64,000 nucleotides of DNA from JAAXHF01 sp963665955 (GTDB taxonomy: Bacteria; Desulfobacterota; Binatia; Bin18), in assembly GCA_965231765.1 (NCBI GenBank), contig OZ246887.1, positions 5,270,001 through 5,334,000 of the forward strand, in the 5' to 3' direction. The notes beneath the pieces were generated by a model. The model was not told the origin of the DNA. It ran no database searches and saw only the letters and a list, made by a program, of their open reading frames with translations. The position numbers were made by a program, and so were the translations under genes. Within the stretch, counting starts at the first letter, position 1. Each line of letters starts with the position of its first letter. Shown here in pieces: positions 35,409-44,030 of this stretch.

Positions 35409-36203
35409 CTACAGCACCTTATTCGCATCGACATTGAAGTCGGCGTTCTTTAACTCTCTGATAAGGTTCATCTTCCAACCTCCATCGTCCAGCGAAATGT
35501 AGACCACTCCGTCGTAGTTCGACGGCAGCTCTACGTTTCCTTTGGTCAGGGCGCAGACTCGTTCTCGGCCCAGCCGTCCGAGAAAATACCCCAGCTCAAA
35601 CACAACATTTTGTCTGGCGCGGGGTTTGAGGTTCTTTTCCTCATTCTTTAGTGCTCCCACGTCATCCGGTGTCAACAGAGCCACGGCAAACCCAACTTGC
35701 GCGTGTCGCTCAAACTTCTCGATTATTGTCCGACCTTGATTCGGTTGTTCGTGCAATATCACCGGCGTCAGACCCAGATTTTGAAGGAATCTCGCCACTG
35801 TTTCCTTGGCTTCGTTGTTTCTCCCATGAATGACAAAAATCTCCTTTGGGCTCGGCTGTTCCCTTCTTTGGGTCCTGGAAGAGGAAGGAACCCGATCTTT
35901 ATCCTCCCAATATTCTTCAATCTCCTCAAGCATGGATTTGAGTATTGACGCCACTGGTTCCAGGTCGCGCACTATATCATCGTCATCCATTCTATAGGAG
36001 CTATAGGTTCTATCGAGGCTATCAGCGAAGTCCCGAATGTGGGGTGACCTGGCTCCGAACGTGTCGGCGATGACGCCCTGTATGCCTCGACGCCACTTCT
36101 GAAACTCTAGGGAGTCGTCTTCTAGTAGCGGTTCTATCTCGGGTATCGCGTCCAGCGCCTTTTTTAGACGCTCTATCGCCTTGGCTTTTGTTGGTTTCGC
36201 CAT
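35409..36203 (-). CDS. TIR-like (CAP12/Pycsar-effector type) predicted NAD-consuming protein
   Basis: About 264 residues from the ATG at 36203, which overlaps the mod stop (TGATG); the frame runs upstream but only as shadow of mod. Residues 1-110 are helical with an acidic EEIEEYWEDKD patch. Residues about 118-245 match the CAP12/Pycsar TIR family: EIFVIHGRNNEAKETVARFL, EQPNQGRTIIEKFERHA, then VGFAVALLTPDD and NVVFELGYFLGRLGRERVCA. TIR domains of this kind cleave NAD+ in abortive immunity. There is no cyclic-nucleotide cyclase gene beside it and no STING-like domain, so its trigger is unknown; restriction-system failure or a phage signal are options. Confidence 0.85.
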   Translation of the reverse strand: MAKPTKAKAIERLKKALDAIPEIEPLLEDDSLEFQKWRRGIQGVIADTFGARSPHIRDFADSLDRTYSSYRMDDDDIVRDLEPVASILKSMLEEIEEYWEDKDRVPSSSRTQRREQPSPKEIFVIHGRNNEAKETVARFLQNLGLTPVILHEQPNQGRTIIEKFERHAQVGFAVALLTPDDVGALKNEEKNLKPRARQNVVFELGYFLGRLGRERVCALTKGNVELPSNYDGVVYISLDDGGWKMNLIRELKNADFNVDANKVL

Positions 36204-38821
36204 CACTCGATCTCCACAATTTTTAGGCTTTCGATACCCCGGTCGTCGATGATCTTGACCGCGATGCGGCGGTGTTCGCCCGGTGCAAAGGGCAATGAGA
36301 CCGTGCCGCGATAGGCTTCTATCAGGTCTTCGTCGATCTCGGCCTTGAGGTTGCGGGCGAGCTTTGCCCAGCCGTCTTTGGCATCGGCCATGGGAAAGAA
36401 GACTTGGCGGGGGAACAGGCTGCGCCCGTCGTAGTCCGGGTCCAGCAGCCACATGGCGATTTTGTCCGCGCCGCCGGACTCTATCCCGCCGGTCTTGGTG
36501 TTGTAGTAGTCGAAACCGAGCACTGAAACGCGACACTTGTCCCGGTCGTCGCCCTCGGTGATCGTCTCCAGCGCCACGTCCGGCTGACCGATGAGCCAGA
36601 AGCTCTCGTTGCTGGCGCGTTTTTTCTTGAGATCGTCGGTCAGCAGGTCGGCGTTCATCTGGACCTTGAGGAGAGTGACGCCGGGCCAGTTGGTTTCGTC
36701 GATATCTTTGGACGCCTCGGGGTCGAACTGGAAAGCGGCGAAGACGACAATTTTGGGCTTGGGAACCAGGCTTTGCGCCTCCTCAATGGCAAGCCCTACC
36801 TGGCGTTGTTCCAGAGGCGCGTGGTCGAGGCCGAAGGATACCACAACACGCTCCGGGTTCCAGGCGGTGCCGCCGTCGCTCACGATATCAGCGCCCGCAG
36901 CATCGGGGCGGGTCTCTCCCTCGGCGTGTAGCCAACGTGTACCGGGCAAGGGTTCCAGCCGGACAAAGGAAATACGTTGCCCGGCCTTGCCGCGAATGCC
37001 GGTCTTGAGCAGTTCGTCGCGCCACTCGCCCTGGCGCAAGGTCTCGCCCGACCGCGCAACAGACTCGTCGGCTCCGGCATTTACCTGCTCCCGAAGGGCT
37101 GGAGCGAGGTCAACAACCTCGTCTACCGCCTTGACCACAGGCGCAGGAACCGCTTCGACGGTAAATGGGCCGGTGACGCGCGTCTTCTCCTTGTCTACGA
37201 GAGGGCGGTCATACAGCGTCACATCCTCGGGTGGCAGACCGTTCGCAATGCTTTCCAAGGTAGTCCGTTGTGCTCCCTCGTATCTCAATCCGCTTCCGAT
37301 TCCCTCATCGGGATGTGCCAGTGCATAGAACTCAAACACCGGCGTCATGAGGCGTCGCTTGGCAAGGGCAATGGAAACGCGCGAGGTGTCGCACGTCATC
37401 CAGCGGCGTCCCCATTGTTCGGCAACCAGGGCTGTCGTCCACGATCCGCAGGTTGGATCGAAAATTAAGTCACCCGGATCGGTTGTCAACAACAGGCAAC
37501 GTTCGATGACCTTGGTGTTGGTTTGGACGGCATAGATTTTCTCGTCCGTGAAACTTCCGGTAATCGCATCGGTCCAGATATTGCCTCTCTCTTGAAATGG
37601 AAAATCATCGTAGAAGCGACGATATTGTATGCTGTTTTTGGCAACATGGATACGGCCCCCAGAGGCAAGGCGGTCCATTCCCTTCGGGTAGTTGGCCTTC
37701 CAGTGCGAGTTCGGACTCGGACGATAGGTTTTCCCTTCATACTCAAAAGGTTGCGGCTCGGATGCAGCGCCCTGGGATTGAATGTTGTCAGGTTTGTACA
37801 GGCGTGCTCCTTGCGGAAGCTCCTTGTCGCCGCGCCGTTCGGCGGCGGTCACACCACGATACGATCCGTCCGGCAGGAAAAGCCAACGGGCGTTCCCTTC
37901 TCCTGGAACCAAGGGTTGCTCCTCGTAGAGCTTGTGTACCTTTACCTTGGCCTTGTCACGTGCATACCACAGAAGAAAATCCCCAAGCGTCGCGAATGTT
38001 TTTGTCGCAAAACCGGACGTGGTCTGGAAACTGATTAACGAAACGAAGTTATCTGTTCCGAAAACTTCGTCCGTCAGTTCGCGAACATGGTGCAGGTTTT
38101 CATCGGAAATCTGCACGAAGACACTGCCGCTTTCCGTCAACAGTTCGCGTGCCAGCAACAGCCGGTCCCGTACATACGTCAGAAATGAATGAATACCCAA
38201 CTCCCAGGTGTCCCGAAACGCCCGGATCGTCTCCGGTTCTTGGGTCAGGTCCTCGTCCCTGCCGTCGGTCACATCCCGCTTGTTGACAAACGGCTGGAAG
38301 TTGGAGCCGTAGCGGATGCCGTAGGGCGGGTCGATGTAGACCATCTGCACCTTGTCGGCCATGCCTTCTTTTTCCAGCAAGCTGTTCATAACCAGCAGGC
38401 TGTCACCGGCAATAAGCCGGTTGGTCCAGTTGTGTTTATGCTGGTAGAACTCGATGGCCTGGCGGATGGGCGGATTCTCCTTCGGCGTGGCAAACAGCGA
38501 GAGCTGCGGGTCTGCGCTGTTTTGCTTCCTCACCGCCTCGATAATGCTGCGCGGGTCAATACGTTCATGCACATGCAGGGAAACCGTCGGCACCTCAAAG
38601 GACGTGTGTTCGGCCTTACCCGCCCATTGCAATTGTGGGTCCAGGTGCGGGTCGTAGGCGTAGGTCCTCTTACCGGCGTCCTTGTCCGTGTCGGGCGTTA
38701 CCAGGCCGACCGGCGGGTTGTTCATACGCTCTTTGTCGGGGTGGGTGTAGGTCTCGATGTTTTTCGTGGCGTTTTTTCTTGCTCGTGGCATGTTGTAGTC
38801 CTGGTGTTCAGTCGGCGGCAT
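36203..38821 (-). CDS. Type III DNA methyltransferase subunit (Mod-like)
   Basis: An 872-residue site-specific DNA methyltransferase of the beta (N4/N6) class. Motif IV is DPPYG at 164-168 and motif I is FDPTCGSWTTALVAEQWG near 460, the permuted order expected for type III Mod. The long C-terminal half, after about 520, would carry target recognition and Res contacts. It probably methylates adenine in an asymmetric site. It begins 5 bp after the DUF3226 gene stop; MPRARKNATKN at 38791 is an alternative start. Confidence 0.9.
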   Translation of the reverse strand: MPPTEHQDYNMPRARKNATKNIETYTHPDKERMNNPPVGLVTPDTDKDAGKRTYAYDPHLDPQLQWAGKAEHTSFEVPTVSLHVHERIDPRSIIEAVRKQNSADPQLSLFATPKENPPIRQAIEFYQHKHNWTNRLIAGDSLLVMNSLLEKEGMADKVQMVYIDPPYGIRYGSNFQPFVNKRDVTDGRDEDLTQEPETIRAFRDTWELGIHSFLTYVRDRLLLARELLTESGSVFVQISDENLHHVRELTDEVFGTDNFVSLISFQTTSGFATKTFATLGDFLLWYARDKAKVKVHKLYEEQPLVPGEGNARWLFLPDGSYRGVTAAERRGDKELPQGARLYKPDNIQSQGAASEPQPFEYEGKTYRPSPNSHWKANYPKGMDRLASGGRIHVAKNSIQYRRFYDDFPFQERGNIWTDAITGSFTDEKIYAVQTNTKVIERCLLLTTDPGDLIFDPTCGSWTTALVAEQWGRRWMTCDTSRVSIALAKRRLMTPVFEFYALAHPDEGIGSGLRYEGAQRTTLESIANGLPPEDVTLYDRPLVDKEKTRVTGPFTVEAVPAPVVKAVDEVVDLAPALREQVNAGADESVARSGETLRQGEWRDELLKTGIRGKAGQRISFVRLEPLPGTRWLHAEGETRPDAAGADIVSDGGTAWNPERVVVSFGLDHAPLEQRQVGLAIEEAQSLVPKPKIVVFAAFQFDPEASKDIDETNWPGVTLLKVQMNADLLTDDLKKKRASNESFWLIGQPDVALETITEGDDRDKCRVSVLGFDYYNTKTGGIESGGADKIAMWLLDPDYDGRSLFPRQVFFPMADAKDGWAKLARNLKAEIDEDLIEAYRGTVSLPFAPGEHRRIAVKIIDDRGIESLKIVEIE

Positions 38822-38826
38822 GTTTC

Positions 38827-39438
38827 CTACAGCGCTGTGAGAAATTGTCGAAGCTGGTCGAAAACGGGATGGTCCAAATCCCAGTAATCGCGTTTTGCTG
38901 CCACGCCTACAGAAAGGTGCGGTTCGGGCTTTGTCGCTAAGTAGGCTTGGGCGCGGGCCTTGTGCGGGCGTTGGATCGACACTCCAGACGCATCCTCGAC
39001 GCAGCCGAAGAATGCACTGATGCAGGCTTCCTCCGGGGTGCCTGTAAAAGTTTCATTGAGAAGCGTTTCGAGCATGCCTGGGCGGCTGTTATCGGGGAGG
39101 ATTAGCACCGTCACTGCCGGACTGCCATCAGTGCGGTCTTCCGGGTGGCTCGGCACAGGCAATCCGGCATTCCTCAGCGAAGACTGTACGCTTTGAAAGG
39201 CTGCCTGAGCGGAGGTTTCTGCGTCTCGAACGATGCCAACGCTCTGGACGGTCTCACGAAATCCCGACCTCTTCACAAGTATCGACAGAAAGGGGCGCAG
39301 GTCGGTAACGCCCCCAAAGTTCTGAATCTGAATATCCGCAAGTGATAGATGGTCAATGAACGCTTCAAAGAAATTGCGTTGGTCGTTTCCCTCGACGAGA
39401 AGCTGGATTCTCGACTCGATCATGCTTGGCTCAGCCAT
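38827..39438 (-). CDS. DUF3226 TOPRIM-like protein (partner of the upstream ATPase)
   Basis: A 203-residue DUF3226-family protein. The TOPRIM-like glutamate motif LLVEGNDQRNFF has E16, followed by NFGGVTDLRPFL, GIVRDAET and a C-terminal KRDYWDLDHPVFD segment typical of the family. It starts 2 bp after the ATPase gene stop. The ATPase plus TOPRIM-like pair resembles two-gene OLD or PARIS-type defence (AriA/AriB), though there the effector is DUF4435 rather than DUF3226. A nuclease or tRNA-cleaving role is inferred from that analogy. Confidence 0.82.
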   Translation of the reverse strand: MAEPSMIESRIQLLVEGNDQRNFFEAFIDHLSLADIQIQNFGGVTDLRPFLSILVKRSGFRETVQSVGIVRDAETSAQAAFQSVQSSLRNAGLPVPSHPEDRTDGSPAVTVLILPDNSRPGMLETLLNETFTGTPEEACISAFFGCVEDASGVSIQRPHKARAQAYLATKPEPHLSVGVAAKRDYWDLDHPVFDQLRQFLTAL

Positions 39439-39440
39439 CT

Positions 39441-40493
39441 CTAGCGAATCTCCAGGTTGTGTCGAAGTGCCACGTCAATTTCCTCGAGCTCATAGGTGAC
39501 ACAGCGGTTCTCCGTGCCGCTGGCTTCAAGCCGATGCAGGAGAAAGCCGTCTGCGCCGAGGGCTTTATAGGCCGCTTCTGCACATTCAAAGCTGTGGGTG
39601 GTCGCAAATATCTGCGTGTTGAACTGCTTGGCCGCCGTGGCGACGGCCTGCCAGACCTTAGGCAGGACCGAATGGTGAAACCCGTTTTCGATCTCGTCCA
39701 CCAGGACCACGCCGTCCGGCGTGTCGGATATGGAGAGAACCAGCCGGGCGAGTTGGGTCATGCCGCCACCCATGACCGGCAAGGGTATCAGTTCGGGTAA
39801 TCCAATATCGCCCCAGATTATAGGCGTGCCACTGGCAGAATTGTCCTCAATGCTTTGCAGTCTCGGTTCGATGACTTGTAGCGCTTCCAAGAGCAGATGT
39901 CCCTTTTTCTGTTTTCTCAACACCCCGAGCCTTCTCGCATCGTCTTTAAGAGTTCCCACCCGTGCAGAAAGAAACATGCCAGAAAACGGTAGAGCCGCGT
40001 CAGGCGGTTCGATCTTGAGTGACTGTCCGGCCACGTACATGCGACCTGTGACCGCTCCCGTGAGGGGACTGGTGAAAGAAAACAGAAGCTGCCGCGTGTC
40101 GGAAAGTTCTGTCAGATGTGTCCCGACGGTTTCATTGAGAGGCAGTGAGGTAGCACGAGGCTTATCAATCGTGATTGTCATAGCGAGCTGATCGAGGGAG
40201 GTGTGAGCTCCTCCGATTTCGACCGTCTTATTCATGTCCAGTGCGGAGAATAGCGGTTTCCAGGAGGTTTCTGTTACTGTTTGCGGCGTCCCACTCACCG
40301 TGTCGATTCCGCGGAAAGCCATAATCCTTAATGCCAACTCCGCGTTGCCGCCCCCGGACAGTAGAAAGATCGCTTCCAGTAGGCTGGTCTTACCAGAATT
40401 GTTCTTGCCGGCAATGAGATTGATACGGCTCAGTTGGTCGATTTTGAGATCGTTGAAGACACGATAATTCCGTATATGCAAGCGTTCCAACAT
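39441..40493 (-). CDS. AAA/OLD-like ATPase (AAA_15/AAA_21, PARIS-like)
   Basis: About 350 residues from the ATG at 40493, preceded by CCAAGGAGC; the longer frame to 40583 lacks support. It is an ABC/SMC-like ATPase of the OLD/RecF group. It starts with ERLHIRNYRVFNDLKI, Walker A is GKNNSGKT (29-36), and Walker B is VLVDEIENGFHHSVL near 276, then FATTHSFE. Such ATPases sense phage infection and restrain or trigger a TOPRIM effector. It is the first gene of the seven-gene leftward defence operon. Confidence 0.88.
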   Translation of the reverse strand: MLERLHIRNYRVFNDLKIDQLSRINLIAGKNNSGKTSLLEAIFLLSGGGNAELALRIMAFRGIDTVSGTPQTVTETSWKPLFSALDMNKTVEIGGAHTSLDQLAMTITIDKPRATSLPLNETVGTHLTELSDTRQLLFSFTSPLTGAVTGRMYVAGQSLKIEPPDAALPFSGMFLSARVGTLKDDARRLGVLRKQKKGHLLLEALQVIEPRLQSIEDNSASGTPIIWGDIGLPELIPLPVMGGGMTQLARLVLSISDTPDGVVLVDEIENGFHHSVLPKVWQAVATAAKQFNTQIFATTHSFECAEAAYKALGADGFLLHRLEASGTENRCVTYELEEIDVALRHNLEIR

Positions 40494-40552
40494 GGTTGCT
40501 GCTCCTTGGCTTGTCTCTCTACAGATACGCGATGCACCGGACGTGGCGCAAC

Positions 40553-42853
40553 TCAAAAACGCGCCGTCATTTCGATGCCCCACACCGGCGGCTCGTTGAC
40601 AAAGCCAGTCAGATTGTTGAAGTCGAGGCCGCCGGTGGGCGAGGTGTCGTTCAGGATGTTGCGACCAAAGGCCGCGACTTCCAGGCCGCTTGAAGCCGAC
40701 ACCCAGGCCAGGCGCGTACCGCCTTCAAGCAGATGGTTATCGCGGTACTCGCGCGACTCGTACAGAAAAAAATTGATACGGCTGCGATACGCCCAGTCGG
40801 TCGAGAAGATCAGCGCTGCGCCGCCGGGCAGCAGGTGCGTGTAGTCCAGGTTCAGGGTGGCGATCCAGCGGGGTGCCTGGGGCAGACGGTTGCCGTCGAG
40901 GGAGACTGTGCCGGGAAGTGGGCCGGGCGGGTCAAGGACTGTGCAGCCCGACCCGCACGGCTGGACGAACAGACCTGTGTCGTCGAGCCGGGTATAGTTG
41001 TAACTCACGCCGGCGGTCAGGTGCAGGCCGTGGCCCAGTGCGACAGCCCCCTCCGCCTCAAGGCCCCGTCCGATAGTGCGGTCGGCATTCAGCAAACGGT
41101 TGGCGTTGTTCACCCCGCTCCCCGCGGTGAGTTGCTGATCGTGCATCCAGAAGTGATAGGCCGCCAGGTCCAGGTGGATGCGCTGCTGCCACAGGCGCAG
41201 CTTCAGGCCGGCCTCGACCGAGATGATATCCTCGGTGTCGGCTACGGTCACCTCGTCACCGAACAGCAGCCGGCCCTGGATGCTAGGGGCGCGAAAGCTG
41301 CTGGCAACGCGTAGATACGGCTGGACACCGGGTGCCACCTGGTAGCGCAGGCTGACGTCCCAACTCGGCACCAGGTCGCGCGGCGCCTTGTGGATCGGGC
41401 CGAGCGGGCCAGCGCCGATGGGCGACTGAAGGCGCTCGCTCGTGTAGTCCTTGTCGTCCTCAGAGACGCGCACTCCCGCGGCCAGCTCGATATTCTCGGT
41501 TAGGGTGAAGGTGGCGGCGGCAAACACCGCCCAGGCCCCGGTGCGTTGCTTCTGGCGGATGCGGCCATTCAGTACACTCCCGGCCAGCGTGTCGTAGCTG
41601 AAGCCCTCAATGTCGAGTTCCTCGTGGAAGTAGAAGACGCCGATGCGCCAGTCCAGACGTTGCCAGGCCGTGTGTTCCAGGCGGAACTCCTGGCTCAACT
41701 GGCGCAGGGCCGAAAGGCCGTCGGCTGTCTCGACCGGAAACGGAATCAGGCCCGGCCCGCTGGGCGGACTCCAGACCGCGCCAAAGCCACCGTCCACGTC
41801 GCCGCGCGAGATGCCGTCGAGCCATTCCCCGCCGGTCAGCGAGATCAGACGGACCCCGCCCAGTGTGTAGCGCAGCTCGGTGGCGAACCCGTGGCTGGCC
41901 AAGTCCTGCGGGTTGTCGGCATCCTGGGCGACCTTGTCGCGCCGCAAACCGGGGCGCAGGCCAGTGCGGCCCGGCTTGAGCGCATTCGCCCGGAAGAGCC
42001 GTGCATTGCCGTCAAAGTCACGCACATGAACCTTGAACCGCCCGGAAAAATTCTCCACCGGTGTCCACAAAAATTGAACGCGCCCGGCAATGTCATCGTA
42101 TCGCCCTACGGCGTCGTCCTTGCCGGTGTAGGTATTGTCTACCCAGTCGCTCCGGCGCTGCACCAGGAGCGAGGCCCGCGCCGCCAGTACGGACGGGATC
42201 AGCGGACCGGATAGGGCTCCCTCGAAATTGACGCTGTCGAAGCGGCCGTAGGACAGTCGGGCGTAGCCCTCGACATCCCAGGTCGGGCGGGCCGACTCGA
42301 CCTTGACGATGCCGGCCGGCGTATTGCGCCCAAACAGCGTGCCCTGTGGCCCGCGCAGCACCTCAACACGCTCGACGTCAAAGATCGGGTGTCCCTTGAG
42401 CCACGGATTTTCCAGTACAATGCCGTCGTGCATCACCGACACCGGCTGGGACGCATTCATGTCGAAGTCCGTATTGCCCAGGCCGCGAATAAAGAAATAC
42501 GGATAGATGCGCCCGAAGCCCGACATGACTTGCAGGCTGGGCGTCCGGTTGGTCAGAAAACGGATGTCCATGCCCGAGGCGCGCAGCCGGTCGAGCCCCT
42601 CGTCCTGGAGCACGGACAGCGACAGCGGCACGTCGAACGCGCGTTGCTCCTGCTTGCGGGCGGTGACCGTGACCGTATCAAGCACTTGGCGCGGCTGGGC
42701 GGCCGCGGCCGGCAACAGGGTCACGACGCACAGGGCCACAATGCACGCTCCTCCTCCCAGCCGGTGCACCAGAGTCGGCTTACGCCGACTCGTGCCTGCA
42801 TACGACCGGTCAGCGGATTCCCCGTTCTTCCGGTCCATTCGATGGAATTTCAT
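40553..42853 (-). CDS. TonB-dependent outer-membrane receptor
   Basis: A 766-residue TonB-dependent receptor: signal peptide (ACIVALCVVTLLPAAAA), a TonB-box-like LDTVTVTARKQEQ, a plug domain about 65-180 (IRGLGNTDFD, VERVEVLRGPQGTLFGRNT) and a beta barrel to the C-terminal aromatic residue MTARF. The family imports siderophores, vitamin B12 or glycans; the substrate is not evident. The gene is visibly more GC-rich than its neighbours and ends 60 bp before the defence operon start on the same strand, so it may feed transcription into it. No TonB/ExbBD genes are near. Confidence 0.92.
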   Translation of the reverse strand: MKFHRMDRKNGESADRSYAGTSRRKPTLVHRLGGGACIVALCVVTLLPAAAAQPRQVLDTVTVTARKQEQRAFDVPLSLSVLQDEGLDRLRASGMDIRFLTNRTPSLQVMSGFGRIYPYFFIRGLGNTDFDMNASQPVSVMHDGIVLENPWLKGHPIFDVERVEVLRGPQGTLFGRNTPAGIVKVESARPTWDVEGYARLSYGRFDSVNFEGALSGPLIPSVLAARASLLVQRRSDWVDNTYTGKDDAVGRYDDIAGRVQFLWTPVENFSGRFKVHVRDFDGNARLFRANALKPGRTGLRPGLRRDKVAQDADNPQDLASHGFATELRYTLGGVRLISLTGGEWLDGISRGDVDGGFGAVWSPPSGPGLIPFPVETADGLSALRQLSQEFRLEHTAWQRLDWRIGVFYFHEELDIEGFSYDTLAGSVLNGRIRQKQRTGAWAVFAAATFTLTENIELAAGVRVSEDDKDYTSERLQSPIGAGPLGPIHKAPRDLVPSWDVSLRYQVAPGVQPYLRVASSFRAPSIQGRLLFGDEVTVADTEDIISVEAGLKLRLWQQRIHLDLAAYHFWMHDQQLTAGSGVNNANRLLNADRTIGRGLEAEGAVALGHGLHLTAGVSYNYTRLDDTGLFVQPCGSGCTVLDPPGPLPGTVSLDGNRLPQAPRWIATLNLDYTHLLPGGAALIFSTDWAYRSRINFFLYESREYRDNHLLEGGTRLAWVSASSGLEVAAFGRNILNDTSPTGGLDFNNLTGFVNEPPVWGIEMTARF

Positions 42854-42978
42854 ACCAGGTTTATTTCTTGTTTATTCATTTTTCTTAAGAGAATGTAAGT
42901 CCTACGCACTTTCCTTCTTGCCGATCGCTTTTTTTCTCCCATCGAAGCGACGACCTTACAAGTCCAGCCGGTGGCACT

Positions 42979-43875
42979 TTAGTTGCTCAGAATATCCTGC
43001 ACGGCTTGGGTGATTAAAAAACTTCCCACCGCCCGACTCAACGCCATGCCAAGCACTTCACCCATCGATCCGTACAGGGGCATCACTTCACCCGGTTCGG
43101 GATCAGCCAATTGCTCAGCAATGTGTCCTTCCCACACCTTTTCTCCCGATGGCCAACGGTACAGAGTCAGACCAAGCCTCACCTTGGCCCAACTCGGTCC
43201 GTGGACAGTATGCACGTTTCCGTGCATACCCCCATCAACCCGGTATAAAAGACTGCGCAGGCTAAAGTCTTCAATCTGGCAGCCAAGTGCGTAGTCAGCG
43301 TGAATAGCCTCGGGTTGGATGGTGTCGTGCAGGATCTTGGGCTGCCGACTTGGGGAGGTAAATGGCACCGTCCGGACGGGCAAGCCCACCTCCTGAATAT
43401 GCATCGCCAGGGCTGACTGGACGATAGGCTGGAGCGGTGTGGTATAAAACAGGAGTTGAGGTTGATCTGGCGGAACAAACGTGTCGGGTTGGCGCAGATA
43501 GATGGTCCCCCGAGAGCTGGTGCCAAGAAAGCCGATCACAGGATAGGCTGTCTCGGGAGTGATCCCTCCAGGCGGCATCCTACGCCTGGATAACTGTGCC
43601 GCCGCAATATCCCTGCCATTGGCCTGGGTTGCCACTATTCCATCTTGCACGGACAAGTTGGGCCGCGTATCAACCGGCAGCAGAACAATCAGTCGTCGGG
43701 CTGGCAAATGGTGTGGTTGGCCTTTGACCAAGTGCGGGAAATAGGTAATCCGGAGCGGCGCATAGCGCATCCCGAAGGCTGAGCAGGCCAGGCTTCCCAG
43801 GCTCAGCCCTATCAGCACAAGTGAGAATCCGAACAGCGACCAACACGTATGGGGCGTATACGATCTGTCGTCCAT
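42979..43875 (-). CDS. Putative lipoprotein of unknown function
   Basis: About 298 residues from the ATG at 43875. The N-terminal hydrophobic segment ends in a lipobox (LSLGSLAC), placing the lipid-modified Cys near residue 32. The frame extends to 43962 but that start would displace the lipobox. The mature part has TYFPHLVKGQPHHLP, LIVLLPVDTRP and a C-terminal LYRWPSGEKVWEGH segment that recalls LPS-assembly or curli-type GNA1162/DUF799 lipoproteins only loosely. It is divergent from the DUF1329 lipoprotein gene at 44031. Confidence 0.65.
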   Translation of the reverse strand: MDDRSYTPHTCWSLFGFSLVLIGLSLGSLACSAFGMRYAPLRITYFPHLVKGQPHHLPARRLIVLLPVDTRPNLSVQDGIVATQANGRDIAAAQLSRRRMPPGGITPETAYPVIGFLGTSSRGTIYLRQPDTFVPPDQPQLLFYTTPLQPIVQSALAMHIQEVGLPVRTVPFTSPSRQPKILHDTIQPEAIHADYALGCQIEDFSLRSLLYRVDGGMHGNVHTVHGPSWAKVRLGLTLYRWPSGEKVWEGHIAEQLADPEPGEVMPLYGSMGEVLGMALSRAVGSFLITQAVQDILSN

Positions 43876-44030
43876 AACACGATCTGTAGCCGAATTGGGG
43901 TGCTGCGACAAGAAATTTCGTCGGGTGGATTGTCCCCCTCGACTCTGCCAGCTGTGCATCACATGTGTATGGGACGTTGACAGATGAACGCAGGCATGAA
44001 TAAAGACCCCCGAAAGAAAATAGGAGGTTT

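Noticed and set aside
37523..38887. Several + strand frames of 145-232 codons opposite mod
   Set aside because: They are mutually overlapping shadows of the methyltransferase gene with no family features.
40733..42214. + strand frames of about 193 and 222 codons opposite the TonB receptor
   Set aside because: Antisense shadows of a GC-rich beta-barrel gene; no ribosome-binding site or domain pattern.
31929..42853. Integrative element with attachment sites around the defence genes and TonB receptor
   Set aside because: No integrase, tRNA target or matching repeats on both sides could be found within the window.
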